Assembly (NCBI GenBank): GCA_031081585.1
Contig: JAVHLY010000006.1
Coordinates: 38,374-102,373 of the forward strand
From: Armatimonadota bacterium
GTDB lineage: Bacteria > Sysuimicrobiota > Sysuimicrobiia > Sysuimicrobiales > Humicultoraceae
Direction: 5' to 3'
Length of the DNA stretch: 64,000 bases
A model generated the notes under the pieces. It ran no database searches. It worked only from the letters and a program-made list of their open reading frames with translations, and had not been told where the DNA came from. Position 1 is the first letter of the stretch. Every line of letters starts with the position of its first letter. Positions 41,608-49,847 of the stretch are shown one piece after another. Both the position numbers and the translations under genes were made by a program.

Positions 41608-42866
41608 CGCTCCGGCCCGGCCACGGCCAGCGCGTAGCGGTCGAGCGGGAACGCCTCCGCTGCGGCGCGGATCTCCTCGGCGGTGAGCCCCCGGACGATA
41701 CCGGGGAAGCGCTCCAGGTAGTCGAGCCCCAGCGCGTAGTACTCGATCTCCCCCAGCGCGGCCGCCACCCCGCCGTGGGTCTCCAGCCGCACCGCCAGCG
41801 ACCCGGTCAGGTAGTCGCGCGCGTCGGCCAGCTCGTCGGGCGCCGGTCCCTCCTGTTGGAAGCGCGCCACCTCCTCCAGGATCGCGCCGATGGCCCGCTC
41901 CACATTGGCCGGGTTCACCCCGGCGCGCACCCACCAGGGCCCCGGCAGCCGGCCGGCGCGCAGCTCCATGGAGGCGTGGTAGGCCAGGCCCATCCGCTCC
42001 CGCACCCGCTCGCCCACCCGTCCCATCATGCCGAGCTGCCCCAGCAGCACGGTGGCCATCATCGCCGGGTAGTAGGCGGGGTCGGTGCGGGCGGGGCCCA
42101 CCCCGCCGAGCACGATGTCCGACTGGCTCTTGCCGGGCAGGGGCACCTCGCGGCGCCGCACGCCCTCGGGCACGCTCACCGGTGGGATGACCGGTTCGAC
42201 CGCCTCCCCGGCCGCCTGCCACCCCTCGAAGGCACGCGCCGCCTCTTCCTGGGCCCGGGACCAGGGCAGGTCGCCGACCAGCGCCAGGATGGTGCGGTCG
42301 GGGCGGTAGTGGCGCGCGTGGAAGGCGGCCAGGTCGGGGACGCCGAGCGCCTGCAGCACTGCCTCCTCCCCGTCGGGCGGGGCGGCGTGGGGGTGGTCCG
42401 GCGGGAAGGCCAGCTGGCGGAAGGCCCGCTCGGCGGCGTGCCACGTGTCCAGGGCGCGGACGCGCACCTCGGTGAGCAGCTCGCCGCGCACCTTCTCTAC
42501 CTCGGCCGCAGGGAAGGCCGGCCGGGTGACGACCTCGGCCAGCAGGCCGAGGAAGGCCGTTGCGTCCTCCGCCAGCGCCCGCCCCACGACGGCCACCACC
42601 TCCAGCGCTGCGGTAACGGTCAGCGTCGCCCCCATGCCGTCGAGCTCTTCGGCCAGCTGCTGCCCGCTGCGCCGCCGCGTCCCCCGCTCCAGCGTCCGGG
42701 CCACGAACCGGGCCGTACCGGCGTGGCGCCCGTCGAACATGGCGCCCGCCTGCACGAGGAGGTGGACGGCCACCATCCCGCTGCCCGGGCGCTCGACGGC
42801 CAGCAGCCGCAGCCCTCCGGGGAGGACCGCGCGGCGGATGCGCTCGGCGGCCAGGACGACGCTCAT
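41604..42866 (-). CDS. M16 family peptidase-like protein without zinc motif
   Basis: The 420-residue protein has the M16 fold: GLRLLAVERPGSGMVAVHLLVQAGA, RHYRPDRTILALVGDL, and GLAYHASMELRAGRLPGPWWVRAG in parts, where R-x-x-x-GLAY is the M16C substrate-site motif. At the place of HxxEH it reads GTARFVARTLERG, so it cannot bind zinc in the usual way. Such proteins form heterodimers with a catalytic M16 subunit, here the gene just upstream (ATGA overlap). The pair likely acts as a two-subunit peptidase like bacterial processing-peptidase homologues. Confidence 0.9.
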   Translation of the reverse strand: MSVVLAAERIRRAVLPGGLRLLAVERPGSGMVAVHLLVQAGAMFDGRHAGTARFVARTLERGTRRRSGQQLAEELDGMGATLTVTAALEVVAVVGRALAEDATAFLGLLAEVVTRPAFPAAEVEKVRGELLTEVRVRALDTWHAAERAFRQLAFPPDHPHAAPPDGEEAVLQALGVPDLAAFHARHYRPDRTILALVGDLPWSRAQEEAARAFEGWQAAGEAVEPVIPPVSVPEGVRRREVPLPGKSQSDIVLGGVGPARTDPAYYPAMMATVLLGQLGMMGRVGERVRERMGLAYHASMELRAGRLPGPWWVRAGVNPANVERAIGAILEEVARFQQEGPAPDELADARDYLTGSLAVRLETHGGVAAALGEIEYYALGLDYLERFPGIVRGLTAEEIRAAAEAFPLDRYALAVAGPER

Positions 42867-44191
42867 GCGTCCACCCGTGCGGCCATGCGCCGCCCGGCCG
42901 CCGCGCCCTCCTCCGGGACGTACCACCCCACCGTCCGCCGACGCGGGTCGAAGACCCGCGCGGCCACCCGCTGCACGTCGGCGGGGGTCACCCGCTCGAC
43001 CCGGGCCATCACGTCGAAGAGGGCCTCGGGGTAGAGGAGGAGGGCGTAGGCGCCGAGGGCCCCGGCGAAGGCGTGCACGCCGTCGCGCACGTAGCTGAAC
43101 TGCGCCCGGGCCTGCCGCCGCACGCGCGCCAGCTCCTCGGGCGGCACCTCCGTCGTCACCAGCCGGTCCAGCTCCTCCAGGATGGCCGCCTCCACCGCGG
43201 CCACCGGGACGCCGGTGTGCACGGTGGCCACGATGCGCAGCAGGCCCGGGTCGAGGGAGGCGGTGACCGAGGAGACCACTTCCGTGGCCAGCCCGCGGTC
43301 GACCAGGGCCCGGTAGAGCCGGGAGGAGCGCGCGGGCGCCACCGCCCCGCGCACGGCGTCGAAGCCGCCGAGTACCCCGTCGAGCACGAGCAGCGCGGGC
43401 AGGTCGGGATCGCGCGCCGCCGGCGCGTGGTAGGCTACCTGGACGTAGCTCGTGGCGCTGCCGGGCCGCTGCACCACCACCCGTCGCTCCCCCTCCTGGG
43501 GCGGTTCCTCCACGGTCACCGGCGGGGGCGGCGGGCCCGGGTCGAGGGGGTCGAAGGCGCGGCGCACCTGCTCGAGCACCGCCTCGGCGTCGAACGCCCC
43601 CACCGCCACGGCCAGGGCGTTCCCGGGGTGGTAGTAGGTGCGGTAGTGCGCGTAGAGGTCGTCGCGGGTGAGCCGGCGCAGGTCGCCCTTCCAGCCGATG
43701 ACGGGGAGACGGTAGGGGTGCACCTTGAAGGCCAGCGCGTCCACCTCCTCCTGTAGGTAGAAGAGCGGGAAGTTCTCCGCGCCCTCCCGCTCCGAGAGGA
43801 TGACGGTGCGCTCGCGCTCCACCTCCTCCGGGTCGAAGCGGGTGTTCCGCATGCGGTCGGCTTCCATCGCGATGGCCACGGGGAGGTGCTGGGCGGGAAG
43901 GACCTCGTGGTAGGCGGTGTAGTCCTTCCAGGTGAAGGCGTTCCACCGCCCGCCCAGCCGGTCGATCGCCCGCGTGAGGACGGGGTAGGGCCGCGTGGGC
44001 GTGCCCTTGAAGAGCATGTGCTCCACCCAGTGGGAGATGCCGGTGCGCCCGGGCTGCTCGTTGCGGCTCCCCACGGCGTACCAGAGCCAGAAGGTGGCCA
44101 CGGGCGCGGCGTGGCTCTCCACCACCAGCACCCGCAGGCCGTTGTCCAGCGTGGTGGTCTGGACCCGTTCCGACACGACGAGCTCCGACAT
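42863..44191 (-). CDS. M16 family zinc peptidase, catalytic subunit
   Basis: The 442-residue protein carries the inverted zinc motif HWVEH (His54, Glu57, His58) followed by MLFKGT. The third ligand Glu lies in the helix ERERTVILSERE. LDNGLRVLVVESHAAPVATFWLWY is the typical first strand. No signal peptide is visible, so it is cytoplasmic. It supplies the active site for the zinc-less partner downstream. The ATG was chosen by homology; a clear Shine-Dalgarno is lacking. It is the first gene of the six-gene operon. Confidence 0.93.
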   Translation of the reverse strand: MSELVVSERVQTTTLDNGLRVLVVESHAAPVATFWLWYAVGSRNEQPGRTGISHWVEHMLFKGTPTRPYPVLTRAIDRLGGRWNAFTWKDYTAYHEVLPAQHLPVAIAMEADRMRNTRFDPEEVERERTVILSEREGAENFPLFYLQEEVDALAFKVHPYRLPVIGWKGDLRRLTRDDLYAHYRTYYHPGNALAVAVGAFDAEAVLEQVRRAFDPLDPGPPPPPVTVEEPPQEGERRVVVQRPGSATSYVQVAYHAPAARDPDLPALLVLDGVLGGFDAVRGAVAPARSSRLYRALVDRGLATEVVSSVTASLDPGLLRIVATVHTGVPVAAVEAAILEELDRLVTTEVPPEELARVRRQARAQFSYVRDGVHAFAGALGAYALLLYPEALFDVMARVERVTPADVQRVAARVFDPRRRTVGWYVPEEGAAAGRRMAARVDA

Positions 44192-44263
44192 GGCGATGGC
44201 AGTGATTCGCCCTCGGTGCGCTCCATACCCCCCGGCGTGCGGGGCGACCTCTCGCAGCGTACC

Positions 44264-45103
44264 ATGGAGGCGGCTGTGGTCGAGCCGCGTCTGCGCCCCG
44301 TCCAGGTGGCCCGGTACCGGTCCGCGCTGCGCCGTCGCTTCCGCCTGCGCAGCGCGGCGGCGTGCGCCCGCTTCGTCGACGCGCTGGGGTTCTGCTACGC
44401 CTTCACCGCCGGCCCGGGGGCGGTCCCCGGAGTCTTCGACGTCATCGGCACGCGCAGCGTCGACCGTATGTGGTCGTGGGCGTGGCGGTGGAAGGACGAG
44501 CTGGCCACGCGCCGGCGCGTCTTCTACGGCCGCGTCCTGCGGCGCAAGCCCACCTTCGTCTCCCGCGCGCTGCTGCCGGCCTTCTACGCCCTCTCCGGGA
44601 ACGTCGGGGAGGGCGACGACCACTTGGCCGCCTACGAGGCCGGCCGCCTCTCGCGGCTGGCGCGCGACCTCTACGAGGAGATCGCCCGGCAGGGGCCGCT
44701 GACCACGTGGGACCTGCGCCACCGCTTCGTCCCGCGCGGCGACCGCGGGCACTCCTTCCACCGCGCGCTGGCCGACCTGCAGGAGCGCTTCCTCATCGCC
44801 AAGGTGGCGGAGGTGGCGGGGCGCGGGGCCTACGCCTTCATCTGGGACACCTTCACCCGCTGGATGCCCGACGTGGTGGCGGCGGCCGCCCGCCTCACCG
44901 ACGCGGAGGCGGCGGCCGCCATCCTGCGCGCCTACCTGCGCCTGGCCGGGGCGGCGCCGCCGGCGGAGGTGGCCGACCTCTTCCGCTGGCCCCCCTCGCT
45001 GCTGCCGGCGGCGGCGGCCGCGGCCGGGACGGTCACGGTACGGCTGGACCGGACCGACGCTTGGTCCCTGCCCGAGCTCATCCCCCGTCTCGTCCGGGCG
45101 TGA
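44264..45103 (+). CDS. Winged-helix protein, AlkZ-related
   Basis: The 279-residue protein resembles the AlkZ/YcaQ-related group of helix-turn-helix proteins. An N-terminal helical part has ARFVDALGFCYAFTAGPGAVPGVFD in parts and MWSWAWRWKDEL. A winged-helix segment follows, near residues 145-185: GPLTTWDLRHRF and SFHRALADLQERFLIAKVAE in parts. A C-terminal helical region ends in LPELIPRLVRA. AlkZ enzymes unhook DNA interstrand crosslinks. This shorter relative lacks a clearly identifiable QxQ catalytic motif, so a glycosylase function is unproven. The ATG lies inside TACCAT, and a GTG four codons later is possible. It is divergent from the M16 operon. Confidence 0.6.
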   Translation: MEAAVVEPRLRPVQVARYRSALRRRFRLRSAAACARFVDALGFCYAFTAGPGAVPGVFDVIGTRSVDRMWSWAWRWKDELATRRRVFYGRVLRRKPTFVSRALLPAFYALSGNVGEGDDHLAAYEAGRLSRLARDLYEEIARQGPLTTWDLRHRFVPRGDRGHSFHRALADLQERFLIAKVAEVAGRGAYAFIWDTFTRWMPDVVAAAARLTDAEAAAAILRAYLRLAGAAPPAEVADLFRWPPSLLPAAAAAAGTVTVRLDRTDAWSLPELIPRLVRA

Positions 45104-45123
45104 GCGCGCCCGTCGGCTCCTGC

Positions 45124-45879
45124 TCAGCGTGCCGTCAGGCCGCCGTCCACCATCAGGGTCACGCCGGTGATCCACCCCGCCTCGTCGGACGCCAGGAAGA
45201 GGACGGCGTAGGCCACGTCCTCGGGCGTCCCCACCCGGCGCAGCGGGTAGGCCTGGGTGAGGCGTTCCCAGTCCTCCGCCGTATAGCGCTCCCACAGGTC
45301 ACGGTTGAGGGCGGTCGGCACGAAGGCCGGGCAGACCGCGTTCACCCGCACCCGCTCGGGCCCGTAGGCCACCGCCATGGTGCGCGTGAGGGCGACGATA
45401 CCCGCCTTGGCGGCGTTGTAGGCTACCGTCAGCCCGCTCCCCGCCCGGAAGGCCAGGTAGGACGCCACGTTCACAACCGCACCGCCGCGGGCGCGCAGGT
45501 GTGGGAGGGCGTGGCGGGAGACCAGGTAGCACCCCGTCAGGTTCGTCCGGAGCACTCCCTCCCACCGCTCCAGGTCCAGCGCGTGCAGCGGGGTGCGGTC
45601 GATGACGCCGGCGTTGTTCACCAGGACGTCGAGCCCGCCCAGGCGGTCGACCGTCCCGGCCACGAGGGCCTCCACGGATGGCTCGCTGCCGACGTCGGCG
45701 GGCAGGAAGTGCACCTCCCCGAATGCGGCGAGCCGGTCCCGCACCGCCTGCCCCCGCATCGGATCCCGAGCGGCGACGACCACCCGGGCACCGGCATGCA
45801 GCAACGTGCGGGCCACGGCCTCGCCGATCCCCGAGGTCCCGCCGGTCACCAGGGCACGCCGTCCGTCCAGCCGGAACAC
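45124..45879 (-). CDS. Short-chain dehydrogenase/reductase
   Basis: The 251-residue classical SDR has the cofactor loop TGGTSGIGEAVA (12-23), VNNAG (NNAG motif), VNVASYLA (catalytic Ser), YNAAK (YxxxK) and the C-terminal DGGLTAR. Catalytic residues are present in the usual spacing. Arg after strand 2 (AARDPMRG) suggests NADP(H). The substrate is unknown. The GTG has GGGGGGAGGGTGG upstream. It is convergent with the AlkZ-related gene and divergent from dinB. Confidence 0.93.
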   Translation of the reverse strand: MFRLDGRRALVTGGTSGIGEAVARTLLHAGARVVVAARDPMRGQAVRDRLAAFGEVHFLPADVGSEPSVEALVAGTVDRLGGLDVLVNNAGVIDRTPLHALDLERWEGVLRTNLTGCYLVSRHALPHLRARGGAVVNVASYLAFRAGSGLTVAYNAAKAGIVALTRTMAVAYGPERVRVNAVCPAFVPTALNRDLWERYTAEDWERLTQAYPLRRVGTPEDVAYAVLFLASDEAGWITGVTLMVDGGLTAR

Positions 45880-45938
45880 TCCACCCTCCCCCCGGCCCGC
45901 GCAGGTCCGACGCCACGACGCCCATCCGCCTGGGGCGC

Positions 45939-45944
45939 TATGCT
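45939..45944 (+). promoter_or_regulatory. TATGCT -10 element directly before dinB
   Basis: TATGCT is followed by 6 bases and the GTG start of dinB, the same spacing as at the peroxiredoxin gene. No Shine-Dalgarno precedes the GTG, which supports a leaderless transcript. The -35 is not recognisable. Confidence 0.5.
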
Positions 45945-45950
45945 CAGAAC

Positions 45951-47087
45951 GTGGGTCGGCTGATCCTCCACGTCGACATGGACGCGTTCTTTGCGGCCAT
46001 CGAGCAGCTGCGCCGCCCGGAGCTCCGCGGCCGGCCGGTGGTCGTCGGCGGGGACGGCGACCCGCGCAAGCGCGGCGTGGTCTCCACCGCCTCCTACGAG
46101 GCGCGCCGGTACGGCATCCGCTCGGCCATGCCCCTGCGCCACGCCCTGCGCGCCTGTCCCCATGCCGTCTTCCTGCCGGTGGACTTCGAGACGTACCGCA
46201 CCTACTCCGCCCGGCTGATGGCCCTCCTGCGCGAGTACACGCCGCTCGTCGAGCCGGTCAGCCTGGACGAGGCCTTCCTGGACTGCTCCCACCGGACCGA
46301 GGACCCCCTGGCGCTGGCCCGGGAGATCCAGGCGCGGATCCGCGCGGAGCTGGGCCTCACCGCCTCCATCGGGATCGGCCCCAACAAGCTGGTGGCCAAG
46401 ATCGCCGCCAACCTGCAAAAACCCGGAGGCCTGACGATGATCTCTGCAGAGGAGGTCGAGGAGCGCCTGCGCCCGCTGCCCGTGCAGGTGCTCTGGGGGG
46501 TGGGGCCCAAGACTGCAGCCTATCTGAAGCAGACCCACAACATCGAGACCGTCGGCGACCTGCGGGCGGTCCCGCTGGCCGTGCTCCAGGAGACGCTCGG
46601 CCCGCGCCACGGCGAGGACCTCTACCACATCTGCCGGGGGGAGGACGACTCGCCGGTGGTGACGGCGTGGGAGCCCAAGTCGTACAGCCGGGAGACGACG
46701 TTCCAGGTGGACGTCCGGCGGCGGGAGACGCTCGTGCGCACCGTCCAGGCCCTAGGGCGCGAGGTCTGGGCGGAGTGCGTTCGGGAGGACGGCTACCGCG
46801 TCCGCACGGTGACCGTCAAGGTGCGGTACCACACCTTCCGCACCCAGACCCGCGCGCTCACCCTGCCGCAGGCCACGGACGCCCTCGACCTGCTCCTGCG
46901 CACCGCCGTGGACCTGCTGCACCGCCACACCCTGGACCGGCCGGTGCGCCTGGTGGGGGTGCGGTTCTCCGGCCTGGAGCGTCCCCCGACCGAGGGAGCG
47001 GCGGCGTCAAGCCAGACGGACCTCGTCGGCGCTCAGCCTGCCTTCCTGGACACGAGCCGCCGGACCGCCTCGCGCACCTCGTCGTAG
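45951..47087 (+). CDS. dinB: DNA polymerase IV (Y-family)
   Basis: The 378-residue translesion polymerase begins GRLILHVDMDAFFAAIEQL, carrying the first catalytic Asp (Asp9) and the Phe steric gate. SLDEAFLD carries the other catalytic acidics, and ASIGIGPNKLVAKIAANLQKPGG (in parts) and the HhH segment VLWGVGPKTAAYLK follow. A little-finger domain occupies about 235-345. It bypasses damaged template bases. A beta-clamp motif is not obvious at the end; the last 30 residues are a Ser/Thr/Ala-rich tail. The gene's end overlaps the convergent peroxiredoxin gene by 55 bases. Confidence 0.95.
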   Translation: MGRLILHVDMDAFFAAIEQLRRPELRGRPVVVGGDGDPRKRGVVSTASYEARRYGIRSAMPLRHALRACPHAVFLPVDFETYRTYSARLMALLREYTPLVEPVSLDEAFLDCSHRTEDPLALAREIQARIRAELGLTASIGIGPNKLVAKIAANLQKPGGLTMISAEEVEERLRPLPVQVLWGVGPKTAAYLKQTHNIETVGDLRAVPLAVLQETLGPRHGEDLYHICRGEDDSPVVTAWEPKSYSRETTFQVDVRRRETLVRTVQALGREVWAECVREDGYRVRTVTVKVRYHTFRTQTRALTLPQATDALDLLLRTAVDLLHRHTLDRPVRLVGVRFSGLERPPTEGAAASSQTDLVGAQPAFLDTSRRTASRTSS

Positions 47088-47515
47088 GGAGGTTCCGTCC
47101 CCGGGACCTCGGCCACCCAGCGGTAGGCAACCGCTCCGTCGTCGTCGAGGACGACGACCGCGCGCCGCGCCACCCCGGGCAGGAGGCCACGCGCGAAGGT
47201 CGGGTCTTCCAGGCCGAAGGCCCGCACCGCCTCCAGGTTGTAGTCGCTCAGGAGCGGAAAGGTCAGGGAGAGGTGCTCGGCGAAGGCGCGGAGGCTCCAG
47301 GGGAGGTCCACGCTGATCCCCACCACACGCGCCCCCAGCCCGGCAAAGGCCTGGAGGTCGTCCCGAAACGCACACATTTCCCGGGTGCACGTGCTGCTGA
47401 AGGCCGCCGGGAAGAAGGCCAGGACGAGCGGCTGCCCGAGAAGGGCCGAGAGCCTGACCGGCTGGCGCTCGTAGTCAACCAGGTGGACATCGGGTACCCG
47501 CTCACCCTCGCGCAT
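47033..47515 (-). CDS. Peroxiredoxin, AhpE/BCP-like
   Basis: The 160-residue peroxidase has the peroxidatic site FFPAAFSSTCTREMCAFRDD (Cys43; a second Cys48 five residues later could resolve). GISVDLPWSLRAFAEHLSLTFPLLSD (in parts) and RRAVVVLDDDGAVAYRWV follow. Active-site Thr and Arg are placed as in the family. It reduces peroxides with a thiol partner. The ATG follows a GTG and a GGGGAGGG Shine-Dalgarno. Its 3' end runs 55 bases into the convergent dinB gene. Confidence 0.92.
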   Translation of the reverse strand: MREGERVPDVHLVDYERQPVRLSALLGQPLVLAFFPAAFSSTCTREMCAFRDDLQAFAGLGARVVGISVDLPWSLRAFAEHLSLTFPLLSDYNLEAVRAFGLEDPTFARGLLPGVARRAVVVLDDDGAVAYRWVAEVPGTEPPYDEVREAVRRLVSRKAG

Positions 47516-47631
47516 CACGTTACCCTCCCCTGCCCTCCCCGCCGTTCTTCGGCACTCTGGGATAGCGGCGGGGACGTCTCGGCGATCTCCTCGACCTACA
47601 TGCGCCGCCCCAGGCTCTCTTCCGGTCCGCC

Positions 47632-48741
47632 TTACCCCATCGGAGCCCGGGCCACCGTCGCCCGGGCCAGCACTCTCCCCACCGCCGCGCTGCCGAGCGA
47701 CAGGAGGGCGAGCACGGGCAGGGCCACGACCAGAGCCGCCGGGTCCATGGGCGCCTGCCCGACGATGCGGGGACCGACCAGGCCTTCGACCGCGACGACG
47801 GCCCCAAACGTCGTGGCGACCACCGGCCATGCCCCGGCTCGACCGCGCCCCCGGAGGGCGAGCGCGGCCACGTCGGCGGCGAGGGCCGGGACGAGCACCA
47901 GCAGCGGCACCGTCGCGAAGACCCGGGCGAGGTAGGCAGGCGCCAGCCAGGGCATCGCCGGCGTGGCGGGCAGCCCGGTCGGCAGGACGAGCGCGTAGCC
48001 CAGCGCGGTGAAGGCGCCGCTGAGGGGACGGAGGAGGATCTGCGCGAGCGGGGCCAGGCTCCACCCTGCCGGCAGGTGCAGGGCCGTGGGGACCAGGACC
48101 ACCGTGCAGGGGGCCAGGGCCGCCACCAGGGTCGGGAGGAGCCAGGGGCCGAGGAGCCCCGGCTGCAGGTAGCTGTAGCGCACCCCGGGGGCCAGCGCGA
48201 GCAGCACCGGCTGCAGCAGGAAGGCCAGCGCCACGACCAGGACGCCCCGGGCTCGCTCCTCGGCCGCCAGCGTGGCCGCCCCGAGCACGATGGTCCACCC
48301 GGCGGCGATGAGCGAGAGGTGCGGCGGGCTCCACAGCGTCACGTCGAGGCCGAAGAGGCGGTGCCACACCTCATCAAAGGGGGCCGAAGCGAGGAACCAG
48401 GCCGCGCCCAGTGCGGAGAGCCACAGGCCCCGGGGCGCGGTGGAGCGCAGCGACCTCTCCCGGGCCAGCGCGACACCGTGCGCCTGCCAGAGCCCGACGG
48501 CCACCGACGCCACCACCAGGAGGGCACCCCCGTAGATGACCAGGTGCGGGGGAATCCAGAAGCTCTCGCGGCCGACCCGGACGTGCCAGCTGATGTCCCA
48601 GTTCGTGCCGGCCCCGATGAGGAAGGCCCCGGCCAGCACGAGGACGGCGGTGCGGAGGTAGGAAGCACGGTCGGCCGCTGCAGCCGCGAGCGAGGTCAGC
48701 GGCCGCGCCACCGTGCCTGTCGTCCCTCCCGGCGTGGTCAT
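47632..48741 (-). CDS. Polytopic membrane protein with duplicated WH...PPHL motif, unknown function
   Basis: This 369-residue protein has about nine to ten membrane helices and no family I can name. Two segments repeat each other: NWDISWHVRVGRESFWIPPHL near residue 50 (given as DISWH and WIPPHL) and FDEVWH ... LWSPPHL near residue 120. Each contributes an acidic residue, a Trp-His pair and a Pro-Pro-His-Leu at the membrane surface, and the paired histidines could bind a metal or heme. The ATG behind AGGGTG is used; a GTG seven codons upstream abuts the preceding stop. It lies between an MBL hydrolase and a peroxiredoxin on the same strand. Confidence 0.7.
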   Translation of the reverse strand: MTTPGGTTGTVARPLTSLAAAAADRASYLRTAVLVLAGAFLIGAGTNWDISWHVRVGRESFWIPPHLVIYGGALLVVASVAVGLWQAHGVALARERSLRSTAPRGLWLSALGAAWFLASAPFDEVWHRLFGLDVTLWSPPHLSLIAAGWTIVLGAATLAAEERARGVLVVALAFLLQPVLLALAPGVRYSYLQPGLLGPWLLPTLVAALAPCTVVLVPTALHLPAGWSLAPLAQILLRPLSGAFTALGYALVLPTGLPATPAMPWLAPAYLARVFATVPLLVLVPALAADVAALALRGRGRAGAWPVVATTFGAVVAVEGLVGPRIVGQAPMDPAALVVALPVLALLSLGSAAVGRVLARATVARAPMG

Positions 48742-48762
48742 CGCTTCACACCCTGACAGCAC

Positions 48763-49650
48763 TCAGGCCGGCGATGCGGACGCCCGGGCGGCCAGGCGGC
48801 GCACCCAGGCGATCGCGGTGGGCAGCACCAGGGCCAGCGCGTGGTCGGGAAAGGCCCGGCGCAGGGCAGTCACGATCGCGGCCTCCTCCTCGCCCCTGGC
48901 GAACGCGTCCCGCACCACCGCCTCCACCGTGTCGTGGTAGTGCGCCTGCAGGGTCAACAGCTCCGGGCCGCCGGGCGGGCCGTGCCCGGGGACGAAGACC
49001 TCGGCGCCGCGGGCGCGGAGCGCCTCCAGTCCCCGCCGCACGCCGTCGGGGGAGGCATCCTCGTAGTTGAAGTGGTACCGGTGGAAGACCAGGTCGCCGG
49101 TGAGAGCCACCCCCTGACCGGGGAGGTGGAGGAAGGCATCGCCCGGGGTGTGCCCCCACCCGGGGTGCCAGACCTCCACCTCCAGGCCATCGAGGTGCAG
49201 GGTCACCCCCGTGGAGAAGGTGACCGTCGGACGGACGGGCTCGGCGTCGTCGAAGAGCCCGGCGAGCGCCGGGACGGCGCGCCGCGCGGCGATGAGCCCG
49301 GGGTGCTCGGCGGCGATGCGCTCGGCGCAGGCCGCGTGGGCCAGCACGGGGATGCCGCGGGCGGCGAACCACGACGCCCCCAGGGCGTGGTCGGTGTGGT
49401 GGTGGGTGAGGACGACGAGGCGCACCGGGGCGGCGGTGTGGCGACGCAAGGCCGCGTCCACCAGCCGGGCGTGGGCCGGAGCGACCAGCGGGTCTACCAG
49501 CACCACGCCATCGTCGCCGAGCAGGGCGACGGCATTCGTCCCGTAACTGGTGGCAAGCTCTTCACCGCCGAGGGTCCAGACCAGGACGCGCTCGTGCGGG
49601 CGAGACTCCTGGAGGCGGCCGCCGGGCGAGACGTTGAACGGTGCCGTCAC
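48763..49650 (-). CDS. MBL-fold metallo-hydrolase
   Basis: The 295-residue protein has the metallo-beta-lactamase zinc motif THHHTDHALGA (HxHxDH), VWHPGWGHTPGDAFLHLP, GDLVFHRYHF and VPGHGPPGG, so all metal ligands are present. The substrate is unknown; the layout resembles lactonase/glyoxalase-II-like and quinoprotein-relay hydrolases. The GTG start has GAGGGGAC upstream and a TAAGAT sequence 9 bases before it. It is divergent from corA and directly followed by the membrane protein gene. Confidence 0.87.
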   Translation of the reverse strand: MTAPFNVSPGGRLQESRPHERVLVWTLGGEELATSYGTNAVALLGDDGVVLVDPLVAPAHARLVDAALRRHTAAPVRLVVLTHHHTDHALGASWFAARGIPVLAHAACAERIAAEHPGLIAARRAVPALAGLFDDAEPVRPTVTFSTGVTLHLDGLEVEVWHPGWGHTPGDAFLHLPGQGVALTGDLVFHRYHFNYEDASPDGVRRGLEALRARGAEVFVPGHGPPGGPELLTLQAHYHDTVEAVVRDAFARGEEEAAIVTALRRAFPDHALALVLPTAIAWVRRLAARASASPA

Positions 49651-49847
49651 GTCCCCTCTATCTTAGCGCCCGCACCCCTCCTCAGGTCGGCGGAGGCCCG
49701 GGCCACGGTGCTGCGGCGGATCCGCCACCTCTGGCGCCCGGCGGAGGCGTGGCCTACGCTAGTCGCGGTCCCGCCCGGCCGACAGGGCAGGAGAGTGCCG
49801 TCTGGCGCGTCCGGCGGCGCCCCCGGCACCCTGCTGGAACGACGACG

